Source of the DNA: JBKPDV01 sp046728075
GTDB lineage: Bacteria; Acidobacteriota; Thermoanaerobaculia; UBA5066; Gp7-AA6
NCBI GenBank assembly: GCA_046728075.1
Contig: JBKPDV010000231.1
Span: 1 to 46,812, forward strand
DNA: 46,812 nucleotides
Direction: 5' to 3'
Shown here piece after piece: positions 32,328-41,077 of this stretch. Every line of letters begins with the position of its first letter. Positions within the stretch are counted from its first letter, which is position 1. The notes under the pieces were generated by a model that saw only the letters and a list, made by a program, of their open reading frames with translations, searched no databases and was not told the origin of the DNA. The translations under genes and the position numbers were made by a program.

Positions 32328-33074
32328 CTAATCTCTCTCGCAGTCGAAATAGTCCCAGAGGAAGGCCGCGAGCTTGTCGCCGCAGTCCGACACCCGGCGC
32401 TTCCACTGCAGCAGCGCCGGAATCGAGGAGGGTCGGCGGAGCGCTCGGCTGACGACCACCCCGCGCCGGATGCCTCCGCGCGGCCCGACGCATTCCGCCA
32501 GATAGTCGGGAAGCTCTTCCCGCGCCGTGTCGGAAATCGCTCGGACGGCAAGAAAGGGAACCGCGCCGAGCTCCGCCGCCCGAGCCCAGGCGGCCGACTC
32601 CATGTCTACCGCCGCGCGCTCGCCGGAGGGGAGGCCCCGCGCGATCGACTCCTTGCCGGCGATGGTCACGACGGGTGCGGCGACGGTCACGAGGGTCCCC
32701 GGCAGAGCGCCGGCGCCCGTCGCGAGAGAGAGAAGGATCGAGTCCGCGGGGATCATCTCTCCGGTGCCGTTGCGGATCCGCGCGGCCGCCAGCAGATCGA
32801 ACGCGGCGAGCGAGGGAGTCAGGGCCCCGGCGATCCCGACGCCCAGCAGAGCCGTCGGGGCCAGAAGGTCGCAGAGCTTCCGAGCGTTTTGCTCGGCGCT
32901 CCAGGGTCCGTCTCCCGTGGCGGCAAAGACCAGAGGCGCGCGGCAGGCGGCGCTGCGGTAAACGCGCATCCGGCCGACGCGCTCTTCGTCGAGCCTCTCG
33001 AAGTGCCGAAGGATCGGTTCGAGCTCTTCGGGGATCGCTGTGACGACGACGACGGGGGAGTCAACCGCGGGCAT
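32328..33074 (-). CDS. hpnG: Hopanoid-associated nucleosidase/phosphorylase
   Basis: A 248-residue protein of the nucleoside phosphorylase (MTA/SAH nucleosidase-like) fold. It opens VVVVTAIPEELEPILRHF, has LLGVGIAGALTPSL in the ribose-phosphate region and the base-binding AAVDMESAAWARAAELGAVPFLAVRAISDTA with the conserved Met-Glu and Asp. HpnG removes adenine from adenosylhopane made by HpnH, giving ribosylhopane. Its start overlaps the end of hpnA by 14 nt, and it is followed by the squalene synthase. Confidence 0.9.
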   Translation of the reverse strand: MPAVDSPVVVVTAIPEELEPILRHFERLDEERVGRMRVYRSAACRAPLVFAATGDGPWSAEQNARKLCDLLAPTALLGVGIAGALTPSLAAFDLLAAARIRNGTGEMIPADSILLSLATGAGALPGTLVTVAAPVVTIAGKESIARGLPSGERAAVDMESAAWARAAELGAVPFLAVRAISDTAREELPDYLAECVGPRGGIRRGVVVSRALRRPSSIPALLQWKRRVSDCGDKLAAFLWDYFDCERD

Positions 33075-34047
33075 AGCCGTTCTCCCGGAACCACGCGACG
33101 GCGCGCGCGAGGGCCTCGTCGACCGGGCTTCGGACGAGTCCCAGCTCGCGCACCGATTTGGAGGGATCGAAAAACATCTTGTAGCGAGACATCCGGACCC
33201 CCTCCAGCGGGATGCGTGGAGCGCGGCCCGTGACGCGGGACTTCGCGGCGTCGAATGCCGCGGCGGTCCACGGGATCCAGTGGGGAAGCCGGATCCGCGG
33301 CGAGGGAATTCCCGTCAGGCGCGAGAGTGCGTCCAGGATCTCCTTCAAGGTCATGTCGCGGTTGCCGAGGATGTATTTCTCGCCCACGCGTCCCCGCTCC
33401 GCCGCCAGGATATGACCCTCCGCGACGTCCCGCACGTCGACGAGGTTCAATCCCGTGTCCACGTAGGCCGGCATCCGGCGGTTCAGGAAGTCGACGATCA
33501 TCTGGCCGGTCGGCGTCGGCTTGACGTCGAGCTCTCCGACCGGCGTCGAGGGATTGACGATGACGACCGGAAGCCCGCGTTTCACCCAATGCTGGGCGAC
33601 CCTCTCCGCCTCGTACTTGCTCCTCTTGTAAGGGCCGATGAGCGACGCCGGCGCGACGGGAGTTTCCTCCGTCGCGGGCGTGCCGTCTGCCGTCCTCCCG
33701 AGCGCGCCGACGGAGCTCGTGTGGACGACCCGGCTCACACTGGCCTGTGCCGCTGCCCCCATTACGTTTTCGGTTCCGCCCACATTACACGCGAAGAGCG
33801 GGCGCGGGTCCGGGACCGAGAGTCGGTAGTCCGCGGCGCAATGGTAGACCGTTTGAACGCCCGTCATCGCGGGGGCCAGGGACGCGGGGTCGGTCACGTC
33901 GCCGGCGACGATCTCGACGTTCAAGCCTTCCAGGTTCGATCGGCGGCTGCCGCTCCGGACCAGGCATCGCACCTTCTGGCCGCGCGCCAGCAGCGCACGC
34001 ACGACGTGCGCGCCGATGAAGCCGGTGCCGCCGGTGACTAAGTTCAA
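33061..34047 (-). CDS. hpnA: Hopanoid-associated sugar epimerase (NAD-dependent SDR)
   Basis: A 328-residue extended short-chain dehydrogenase. The NAD motif is LVTGGTGFIGAHVVRAL, and the catalytic YxxxK lies in GPYKRSKYEAERVA. The end FREN fits the family. The start is TTG, and it lies within the first unit of a heptanucleotide array; no ribosome binding site is visible because the upstream 80 nt are repeat DNA. The native start may therefore have been replaced. HpnA co-occurs with hopanoid side-chain genes; its exact reaction is not established. Confidence 0.88.
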   Translation of the reverse strand: MNLVTGGTGFIGAHVVRALLARGQKVRCLVRSGSRRSNLEGLNVEIVAGDVTDPASLAPAMTGVQTVYHCAADYRLSVPDPRPLFACNVGGTENVMGAAAQASVSRVVHTSSVGALGRTADGTPATEETPVAPASLIGPYKRSKYEAERVAQHWVKRGLPVVIVNPSTPVGELDVKPTPTGQMIVDFLNRRMPAYVDTGLNLVDVRDVAEGHILAAERGRVGEKYILGNRDMTLKEILDALSRLTGIPSPRIRLPHWIPWTAAAFDAAKSRVTGRAPRIPLEGVRMSRYKMFFDPSKSVRELGLVRSPVDEALARAVAWFRENGYARG

Positions 34048-34078
34048 GGTCTAAGGTCCAAGGTCTAAGGTCTAAGAA
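34045..34078. repeat. Heptanucleotide tandem array, unit taaggtc
   Basis: Four units (caaggtc, taaggtc, caaggtc, taaggtc) and a partial fifth. The array overlaps the hpnA TTG start. It is inverted relative to the array at 34099-34129, 20 nt away. Confidence 0.92.
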
Positions 34079-34098
34079 GTCGAAAGGTGTCCCCCGAA

Positions 34099-34129
34099 CC
34101 TTAGACTTTAGACTTTAGACCTTAGACCC
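34099..34129. repeat. Heptanucleotide tandem array, unit ctttaga/ccttaga (inverted to 34045-34078)
   Basis: Four units (ccttaga, ctttaga, ctttaga, ccttaga) and a partial fifth. With the neighbouring array it can form an imperfect hairpin of roughly 30 bp with a 20-nt loop in the hpnH-hpnA intergenic mRNA. Confidence 0.9.
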
Positions 34130-34143
34130 AACCCGGCGAAAAC

Positions 34144-35145
34144 CTAGCCCGTCAGGTTCCAAGCGACAAGCCGGAACATGTCGCCCGGGTGCTTGGGCAG
34201 TTCCTTGACGACGGAGGCCTCGAAGCCGGAGTGCATCGCGCAGTTGGCGCAAAGCGGATCCTGACGCGACTCCCAGTAGGCCCAATCGGTCTCGTTCCAG
34301 AACTCGTCCCAGGAGGGGCTGTACTTCTTGCCGATCAGGTAGCAAGGGCCCTTCCAGCCGTTCGGCGTGTACGTCACGGTGCTCCAGGGAGAGCACTTGT
34401 AGTCCCGCAGCCCCGCGGCGAACTCCAGAAACATCGGAGTCGAGGTGAGCTTGTATCTCTTGGAGATCTCGAGCACCCGGCGAAACTTCTTCTGGATCTC
34501 GGACTTCGTCAGGAAGATGTCGCGGGACACGGACTCGTAGTGATAACCCGGCGAGACGAGCAGACCCTCGACGCCCAGTTCTGTCAGGAGCTCGCAGAGC
34601 TGCTCGACTTCCGAGACATCGGTCTCCTTGAAGATCGTCATGTTGGCCATGACGTGATGGCCCAGCCGCACTCCCTCCCGCACCATCTCGATCGCCTTGT
34701 CGAACACTCCGTCTCGCGCGCAGACCGTGTCGTGCGTCTCGCGCATGCCGTCCAAGTGGATGTTGAGCATGAGCCGTTTGTTGGGCGGGATCACGCCGAA
34801 GACCTTCTCGTCCAGCAGCAGCCCGTTGGTGCAGAGATAGATGTGGCGTTTGCGGGCGATCAAGGCCGAGACCAGCTCCGGCAGCTCCGGATAGATCGTG
34901 GGCTCTCCGCCGCAGATCGAGACGATCGGCGCGCCCGACGTGTCCGCGGCTTCGAGGCATTTTTCCAGGGGAAGCCGGTCGGCGAGCTTTCCCGTGTGGC
35001 GCTCGATCGCGCAGCCGAGGCAGGCGAGGTTACAGGTGTAGAGGGGCTCGAGCATCAGGACGAACGGATAGCGGGTGCGCCCTTTGACGGCGTTGGCGAT
35101 CTGGTGGCGGATCGTCCCTGTCGTCACGTGCAGAGGAAATCTCAT
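34144..35145 (-). CDS. hpnH: Adenosyl-hopene transferase (radical SAM)
   Basis: A 333-residue radical SAM enzyme. The cluster cysteines C38, C42 and C45 are in TCNLACLGCAIERH, followed by ICGGEPTIYPELPELV (the GGE motif). The N-terminus MRFPLHVTT and the C-terminal cysteines (LCANCAMHSGFEASVVKEL) match HpnH. It joins a 5'-deoxyadenosyl group to diploptene, the first step toward C35 extended hopanoids. Its ATG overlaps the shc TGA by 4 nt; the longer frame upstream is a shadow of shc. Confidence 0.95.
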   Translation of the reverse strand: MRFPLHVTTGTIRHQIANAVKGRTRYPFVLMLEPLYTCNLACLGCAIERHTGKLADRLPLEKCLEAADTSGAPIVSICGGEPTIYPELPELVSALIARKRHIYLCTNGLLLDEKVFGVIPPNKRLMLNIHLDGMRETHDTVCARDGVFDKAIEMVREGVRLGHHVMANMTIFKETDVSEVEQLCELLTELGVEGLLVSPGYHYESVSRDIFLTKSEIQKKFRRVLEISKRYKLTSTPMFLEFAAGLRDYKCSPWSTVTYTPNGWKGPCYLIGKKYSPSWDEFWNETDWAYWESRQDPLCANCAMHSGFEASVVKELPKHPGDMFRLVAWNLTG

Positions 35146-37154
35146 GGTTGGATTTCTCGAACTTCCTCTTTTCGTGCAATCAATATGCCGGCGACCGGCG
35201 CGCCGTCGCGCGTCCCGCGGCGGCTTTCCTCTCTCCGGTAGGCGGCGAGCGCCCACAGCGGAAAGTAGGTCGCGTAGAGATGGTATCGGAGGTAAAAGAC
35301 CTTCGGGAACCCGGTGCCCGTCCAGAAATCGTCCTTCCAGGACCCGTCGTAGCGCTGGTTGCGCAACAGATACTCGACTCCCCGCCGCACCGAAGAAGAT
35401 GCAGTGTCGCCCAGCGCGAAGAGCGCGAGCAGCGCCCAGGCCGTCTGCGAGGGAGTGCTCGGTCCCATGCCCTTGCGTCCGGGCTCGTCGTAGGAGTGGG
35501 GCAGCTCTCCCCACCCCCCGTCCTTGTTCTGGCCGCGCCGCAGCCAGCTGCCCGCGCGCTGGAACCGCTCCGCGGAGAGATCCTCGCCAGCGGCGGCGAG
35601 ACCGGAAACGGCGAGCCACGTTCCGTAGATGTAGTTGCATCCCCAGCGGCCATACCAGGTGCCGTCGGCTTCCTGGCGTCGCTTCAAGAACTCGACTCCG
35701 CGGCGCATGGGGCGGCTGCTCGCCGGCACGTCCAGGCGCGCGAGGGCCTCGAGGGTGCGCCCCGTGATGTCGTCACAGCTCGGATCGATCATCGCGTTGT
35801 GGTCGGCAAAGGGGATGAAGGTCAGGACTTCGTTGTCGCAATCGCGATCGAAGGCCGGCCATCCGCCGTCGGCGTTCTGCATCGCCAGCTGCCACGCGAT
35901 GGCGCGTTGGACGGCGCTCTGGCGGCGACGCTCCGTCCGCGGGTCGGGAAACCGCATGGCCGCGAGCGCCGCGAGCACTTCCGCCGTGTCGTCGGTGTCG
36001 GGATAGAACTCGTTCTGATACTCGAAGGCCCATCCTCCCGGCTCGGTGCCCGGAACCCGCCGTTGCCAATCACCGGGCGACCGGATTTCCCGGTCGAGAA
36101 GCCAGTCGCCGGCGCGCAGCAGCCGCGGATCGTCGGCCGGCAGACCCGCCTGCGAGAGGGCGACGATGGCGAGCGCCGTGTCCCAGATCGGAGAAAAACA
36201 GGGCTGCAGCCGCAGCGTCTCCTCGTCCTCGATCGCGAGCTTGTCGAGCTCCCGGACCTGGCTGACGACCAGGGGATGGTCCGCCGCGTAACCCCGGCAC
36301 CGCAGCGCCAGGATCGTATTGATGATCGGCGGAAAGATCGCGCCCAGCCCGTCGCTCTTCTCGAGACGCTCGCGGATCCATTCTTCGGCGGCCTCGAGCG
36401 CCCGCCGCCGCAGGGGCGTGTATCCGCGGAACTCGACCTCTTTCAACGACCGGTCCACGGCCCGGAAGAAGGCGGCCCAGGTACGCTCCCGGAGAGTCTT
36501 GCGCGGTCGCTTCGGGGAGGCGCTCGGAGGGATGCTCAGTTCCGGGATCGCGGCGTGCTCGGGAACGGGACAGGAGGGTTTGGAGGCCCAGATGATGGAA
36601 AGAGGAACCACGATCGCCCGCGACCAGGAGGACATCCGATAGATCGAGACGGGAAACCGGTCGGGTAGGAGCATCAGCTCGGGCGGAACAGCAGGGCACT
36701 TCTCCCAGTCGTATTGGCCGAAGATCGAGAGATAGATCTTCGTGAAGGAGTTGCAGGCCTCCAGTCCACCGAGATCCTGAATGGTCCGGCGAGCGCGCTC
36801 CATGTGCGGAGCCCCGGGGTCGTCTCCGGCGAGCTTCAAGGCGAAATAGGCCTTCGTCGAAGCGCTCACTTCCGCCGGCCCCCCCTGATAGACGGCCCAG
36901 CCCCCGGCGGGCAGCTGCTGGCGGCGCAGATACTCCGCGGCCTTGCGGATGCGTTCGCCCGTGCGTCCGAGGAAGTGCATCGTCAGCAGGTATTCGGACT
37001 CGAGGATGGTGTCCCCCTCGAGCTCGCCGCACCAGTGTCCGTCCTCGCGCTGGATCGAGAGGAGGTACCGGCTGGCCGCCTCCGCGGCGGGCTCGACCTC
37101 CTCGAGGGGGATATGGACGTTCAGGCTCAACGGAATGCGCTCGTCGCTGGACAT
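35142..37154 (-). CDS. shc: Squalene-hopene cyclase
   Basis: A 670-residue class II terpene cyclase, converting squalene to hopene or hopanol. The catalytic DXDD is DTDD at residues 386-389 (FYPDTDDTAEVLAAL). Several QW repeats are visible (GHWCGELEGD, GGWAVYQGGP, GGWPAFDRD, GTWYGRWG, GGWGEL, GSWKDDFWTG), with the C-terminal FPKVFYLRYHLYATYFPLWAL. Start MSSDERIPLS at 37154 gives a normal family length; an ATG 168 nt upstream is in frame but only adds low-complexity sequence. First gene of the five-gene hopanoid operon. Confidence 0.96.
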   Translation of the reverse strand: MSSDERIPLSLNVHIPLEEVEPAAEAASRYLLSIQREDGHWCGELEGDTILESEYLLTMHFLGRTGERIRKAAEYLRRQQLPAGGWAVYQGGPAEVSASTKAYFALKLAGDDPGAPHMERARRTIQDLGGLEACNSFTKIYLSIFGQYDWEKCPAVPPELMLLPDRFPVSIYRMSSWSRAIVVPLSIIWASKPSCPVPEHAAIPELSIPPSASPKRPRKTLRERTWAAFFRAVDRSLKEVEFRGYTPLRRRALEAAEEWIRERLEKSDGLGAIFPPIINTILALRCRGYAADHPLVVSQVRELDKLAIEDEETLRLQPCFSPIWDTALAIVALSQAGLPADDPRLLRAGDWLLDREIRSPGDWQRRVPGTEPGGWAFEYQNEFYPDTDDTAEVLAALAAMRFPDPRTERRRQSAVQRAIAWQLAMQNADGGWPAFDRDCDNEVLTFIPFADHNAMIDPSCDDITGRTLEALARLDVPASSRPMRRGVEFLKRRQEADGTWYGRWGCNYIYGTWLAVSGLAAAGEDLSAERFQRAGSWLRRGQNKDGGWGELPHSYDEPGRKGMGPSTPSQTAWALLALFALGDTASSSVRRGVEYLLRNQRYDGSWKDDFWTGTGFPKVFYLRYHLYATYFPLWALAAYRREESRRGTRDGAPVAGILIARKEEVREIQP

Positions 37155-37249
37155 GGTCAAGCCCGGTGTTGCTCCCCGGCGCGCCTTCGTCGGTCCGCGC
37201 CGATGAGTTGTGTCCGTGCCGAAGCCTCCTCTACTCCCATCGAGTTTGA

Positions 37250-37270
37250 CCGAGCCTTCGACCGGCTCGG
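37250..37270. repeat. Short palindromic hairpin between shc and metH
   Basis: A perfect 7-bp inverted repeat ccgagcc / ggctcgg with a 7-nt loop (ttcgacc) in the 212-nt divergent intergenic region. Its sequence resembles short dispersed 'PEPVEG'-encoding elements. No cobalamin-riboswitch B12 box is recognisable beside it. Confidence 0.4.
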
Positions 37271-37366
37271 GTCCGAAACCTGTCGCAGTATACGGTGTCT
37301 TCGGCGGAACGGTTTCAGCCATTCCCCCGCAACGCCCGTCCCGGATCGCGCATAATTCCGTTCCTC

Positions 37367-40300
37367 ATGAGCGAGACGGTCCGCGTGGACGCTTCCAGCC
37401 AGCTCGAGCGCGCCGAGGCGCTCCAGGAGATCCTCGCTCGTCGAGTCCTGGTGCTCGACGGAGCGACGGGGACATGGTTTCAGGGACAGAACCTGACCGC
37501 CGAGGACTTTGGAGGCGAGCAGTACGAGGGGTGCAACGAGCATCTCGTCCTCACGCGGCCCGACGTGGTCCTCCGGCTGCACACGGCGTACCTGGAGGCC
37601 GGAGCCGACATGGTCGAGACGAACACCTTCGGATCGACCCCTCTCGTGCTCGCGGAGTACGGCTTGGCGGACAAGGCCTTCGAGATCAGCAAACGGGCGG
37701 CAGAGCTCGCTCGCGAGGCGGCGGCGCGGTTCTCCACGCGCGAGCGGCCGCGTTTCGTGGCCGGGTCGATGGGACCGACGACCAAAGCCATCACGGTCAC
37801 CGGCGGCGTGACTTTCGATGAACTGATCGGACACTTCCGCACACAGGCGGCAGGGCTCCTCGCCGGCGGAGCGGACGTGCTGCTGCTCGAGACGACGCAG
37901 GACACCCGCAACTTGAAGGCCGGCCTGATCGGCGTCCAGGAGGCGTTTGGAAAGATCGGATGGAGCGTTCCGATCATGGTCTCGGTGACGATCGAGCCGA
38001 TGGGCACGATGCTCGCGGGCCAGGCGATCGACGCTCTCTATGCCTCGATCCAGAACGTGCCGCTGCTGTCTGTCGGCCTGAACTGCGCCACCGGACCCGA
38101 GTTCATGACTGATCACATCCGGACGCTGTCGGGACTGGCCAAGACGCTCGTCTCCTGCTACCCCAACGCCGGCCTGCCGGACGCGGACGGAAACTATCCG
38201 GAGACCCCCGAAAAGATCGCGGGGCACCTGTCGCGCTTCGCCCGCGAGGGGTGGGTCAACATTCTCGGGGGCTGCTGCGGGACGACGCCGGCGCATATCT
38301 CCGCGATCGCCGCGGCAGTCGAGGGCGCGCGGCCCCGCCGGCTCCCCGTCCATTCCAAGACGCTCGTCTCCGGCGTCGAGCTGCTGGAAGTCGATGTCGA
38401 CAATCGTCCCGTCCTCGTCGGGGAGCGCACCAACGTGCTGGGCAGCCGCAAGTTCAAGCGCCTCATCGCGGAAGGAAACTTCGAGGCGGCGGCCGAGATC
38501 GCGCGCGCGCAGGTCAAGGGAGGGGCCCAGATCATCGATGTCTGCCTCCAGGACCCCGACCGCGACGAGACCGCGGACGCCGAAGCCTTCCTCGAGCGCG
38601 TCACGCGGATGGTCAAGGTGCCGCTGATGCTCGACTCGACGGATCCGAAAGTGATGGAGGTCGGGTTGAAGTGGAGCCAGGGCAAATCGATCCTGAACTC
38701 CATCAACCTGGAAGACGGCGAGGAGCGTTTCCGCGCGGTCGTTCCTCTGGCGCAGAAGTACGGAGCGGCGCTCGTCGTCGGCACGATCGACGAAGACCCC
38801 GTCCACGGAATGGGTGTGACGCGTCAGCGAAAGCTCGAGATCGCGCGGCGCAGCTACACGCTCCTGACGGAAAAGTACGGCGTCGCGCCCGAGGACATCT
38901 TTTTCGACCCGCTGGTGTTTCCCTGCGGGACCGGGGACGAGAAATATGTCGGCAGCGCGGTCGAGACGATCGAAGGGATCCGGGCGATCAAGGAGGAGTT
39001 CCCTCAGTCGCGCACGATTCTAGGGATCTCCAACGTCAGCTTCGGCCTGCCGGAGTCCGGGCGCGAGGTCCTGAACTCCGTCTTTCTCTATCACTGCGTG
39101 AAGGCGGGGCTGGATCTGGCGATTGTCAACAGCGAAAAGGTGATGCGCTACCCGTCGATCCCCGAAGAGGAGCGGCGCCTAGCCGAGGACCTGATCTGGA
39201 ACCGCGGCGAGGATCCTGTGGCGGCCTTCGCCGGCCACTTCAAGGCGAAGGGCGCGAGCCCGCGCGTGCCGAAGGTGCGTCCCGGGACGCCGATCGAACG
39301 ATTGCCGCTCTACATCATCGAGGGGAGCAAGGAGGGTCTGATCGCCGACCTCGAAGCGGTACGCGCGGAAGGCCGCACACCATTGGAAATCATCAATGGC
39401 CCGCTCATGGACGGGATGCGCGAGGTGGGACGCCTCTTCAACGCCAACGAGTTGATCGTGGCGGAGGTTCTTCAGTCGGCCGAGGCGATGAAGGCGTCGG
39501 TCAGCCACCTGGAAAAATTCATGGAAAAAGGGACGGACGCGCGCAAGGGAAAGGTGATCCTGGCGACCGTGAAGGGGGACGTGCACGACATCGGCAAGAA
39601 CTTAGTCGAGATCATCCTCTCCAACAACGGCTACGAGGTCGTCAACCTGGGCATCAAGGTTCCGCCGGAGAAGCTCTTCGAGGCCTATGAGCAGCATCGG
39701 CCGGACCTGATCGGCCTCTCGGGCCTGCTCGTCAAGAGCGCCCAGCAGATGGTGACGACCGCGCAGGACCTGACCGCGCGCGGCGTCACGGCCCCTCTTC
39801 TGGTCGGAGGCGCGGCGCTCTCTCAGAAATTCACGGACACGCGGATCTCGCCGGCCTACGGCGGTCTGGCGGCCTATGCCGAGGACGCGATGAAGGGCCT
39901 CGCGCTCGCGGACCGGATTCTCTCCGGCGAGCCGGCCCGCATCGAGCTCGCAGCCGAAGCCGACCGGCGTCGAAGCGCTCTCGCCGGCGCGGCGGTGGCT
40001 GTCCTCGAGAATCCTCTGGCGGCGCCGGCCGTCCGCAGCACCGCCGTTCCGTTGTCCGATCCGCTCCCACCTCCGGACACGCGGGAGCATGTTCTGGACG
40101 ATCTCGATCCTCACGAGATCTGGGCCTATCTGAATCCTCACATGCTCTACGCCAAGCACCTCGGGCTGCGCGGCAGCTACGCGCGTTTGAAGGAAGCCGG
40201 CGACTCTCGCCTCGCAGAGCTCGAGGACGTCGTCGCGAGCGTTCAGCAGCGGGACTGGATCCACCCGCGAGCGATGTACCGCTTCGTCGAAGCCTTCTCG

Positions 40301-40834
40301 GAGGGGAACGCCGTCCACCTTCTCTGCTCCGGACAGGAGATCGCGGTCTTCGACTTTCCGCGGCAGACGGCAGGAGAGCGCCTTTCCCTCGCCGATTTCG
40401 TACGCCCGAAGGACGGGGGGCCTTCCGACAGCGTCGCGCTGCTGCTCACGACGGCAGGGGAGGGCGTGCGGGACCGAGCGGAGGCCCTGAAGAACGCCGG
40501 CGAGTATCTGCTGTGCCACACGCTGCAGGCGGTCGCCGTCGAGACGGCCGAGGCCGCCGCCGAATGGCTGCACCGCGTGATCCGGGAGCGCTGGGGATTC
40601 CCCGACTCTCCCCAGACGACGATGAGGGACCGCTTTCAGGCTCGCTATCGCGGCAAGCGCTACAGCCCCGGCTATCCGGCATGCCCCGAGCTCGCCGACC
40701 AGGCAACAATATTTAAATTGTTACCAGGACAGAAGATCGGCGTCGAGTTGACCGAGGGCTTCATGATGGATCCCGAGGCCAGCGTTTCGGCTCTGGTGGT
40801 TCACCACCCGCACGCGCGCTACTTCGCGGTGTGA
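37367..40834 (+). CDS. metH: Cobalamin-dependent methionine synthase
   Basis: An 1155-residue multidomain enzyme that methylates homocysteine with methyl-tetrahydrofolate through cobalamin. Domain order: homocysteine-binding (VLVLDGATGTWFQGQNL; zinc cysteines in LNCATGPEF and LGGCCGTTPAH), pterin-binding (VGERTNVLGSRKFKRL...GGAQIIDVC), cap, and B12-binding with DVHDIGKN (the base-off histidine near 740). The reactivation domain ends the protein (PHARYFAV). All expected domains are present. The ATG at 37367 fits the family start; the frame upstream is open but overlaps the intergenic region. It is divergent from shc. A short AT-rich codon run near the 3' end (40705-40726) is unusual for this GC-rich gene. 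Confidence 0.97.
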   Translation: MSETVRVDASSQLERAEALQEILARRVLVLDGATGTWFQGQNLTAEDFGGEQYEGCNEHLVLTRPDVVLRLHTAYLEAGADMVETNTFGSTPLVLAEYGLADKAFEISKRAAELAREAAARFSTRERPRFVAGSMGPTTKAITVTGGVTFDELIGHFRTQAAGLLAGGADVLLLETTQDTRNLKAGLIGVQEAFGKIGWSVPIMVSVTIEPMGTMLAGQAIDALYASIQNVPLLSVGLNCATGPEFMTDHIRTLSGLAKTLVSCYPNAGLPDADGNYPETPEKIAGHLSRFAREGWVNILGGCCGTTPAHISAIAAAVEGARPRRLPVHSKTLVSGVELLEVDVDNRPVLVGERTNVLGSRKFKRLIAEGNFEAAAEIARAQVKGGAQIIDVCLQDPDRDETADAEAFLERVTRMVKVPLMLDSTDPKVMEVGLKWSQGKSILNSINLEDGEERFRAVVPLAQKYGAALVVGTIDEDPVHGMGVTRQRKLEIARRSYTLLTEKYGVAPEDIFFDPLVFPCGTGDEKYVGSAVETIEGIRAIKEEFPQSRTILGISNVSFGLPESGREVLNSVFLYHCVKAGLDLAIVNSEKVMRYPSIPEEERRLAEDLIWNRGEDPVAAFAGHFKAKGASPRVPKVRPGTPIERLPLYIIEGSKEGLIADLEAVRAEGRTPLEIINGPLMDGMREVGRLFNANELIVAEVLQSAEAMKASVSHLEKFMEKGTDARKGKVILATVKGDVHDIGKNLVEIILSNNGYEVVNLGIKVPPEKLFEAYEQHRPDLIGLSGLLVKSAQQMVTTAQDLTARGVTAPLLVGGAALSQKFTDTRISPAYGGLAAYAEDAMKGLALADRILSGEPARIELAAEADRRRSALAGAAVAVLENPLAAPAVRSTAVPLSDPLPPPDTREHVLDDLDPHEIWAYLNPHMLYAKHLGLRGSYARLKEAGDSRLAELEDVVASVQQRDWIHPRAMYRFVEAFSEGNAVHLLCSGQEIAVFDFPRQTAGERLSLADFVRPKDGGPSDSVALLLTTAGEGVRDRAEALKNAGEYLLCHTLQAVAVETAEAAAEWLHRVIRERWGFPDSPQTTMRDRFQARYRGKRYSPGYPACPELADQATIFKLLPGQKIGVELTEGFMMDPEASVSALVVHHPHARYFAV

Positions 40835-40840
40835 CAGGAA

Positions 40841-40875
40841 GTCGGTAGTCGACATTCGACAGTCGACAGTCCGTC
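40841..40875. repeat. Heptanucleotide tandem array, unit gtcgaca
   Basis: Five 7-bp units (gtcggta, gtcgaca, ttcgaca, gtcgaca, gtccgtc) beginning 7 nt after the metH stop codon. Confidence 0.88.
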
Positions 40876-40897
40876 ATTCAGAGATTTCCTTCCTCCT

Positions 40898-40936
40898 GTC
40901 ATCCTGAGCGCAGCGAAGGATCTGCTTCGCTCCTCG
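40898..40936 (+). repeat. Dispersed 'ATCCTGAGCGAAGCGAAGGAT'-type repeat, copy 2
   Basis: Contains gtcatcctgagcgcagcgaa followed by ggatct and a second inverted half (gcttcgctcctcg). It is related to the element at 26943-26970 and able to form a small hairpin (agcgaagga / tgcttcgct region). It lies in the metH-lrp gap. Confidence 0.6.
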
Positions 40937-41042
40937 AACGAGGGCAGATTCCTCGTCGCATCAATCCACGGAATGGGGAGGCTTCTGCAACTTTTTGAGC
41001 GGATTGGGGTTTTGAACGATTAGTCGATGGGCGTTATTACTG

Positions 41043-41071
41043 TTGACGAATCAACTAATAATCGATAGATT
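41043..41071 (+). promoter_or_regulatory. Predicted sigma-70 promoter of the Lrp-type gene (possibly leaderless)
   Basis: TTGACG (41043-41048) and TAGATT (41066-41071) are separated by exactly 17 bp. A start site 7 nt beyond the -10 would coincide with the ATG at 41078, which has no Shine-Dalgarno, so the transcript may be leaderless. The surrounding DNA is markedly AT-rich and contains an imperfect dyad (cgattagt / actaataatcg), a candidate autoregulatory site. Confidence 0.5.
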
Positions 41072-41077
41072 TACAGA

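Noticed and set aside
37155..37366. Cobalamin or SAM riboswitch upstream of metH
   Set aside because: A short hairpin is present, but no B12 box or recognisable SAM-riboswitch core could be found in the 212-nt region.
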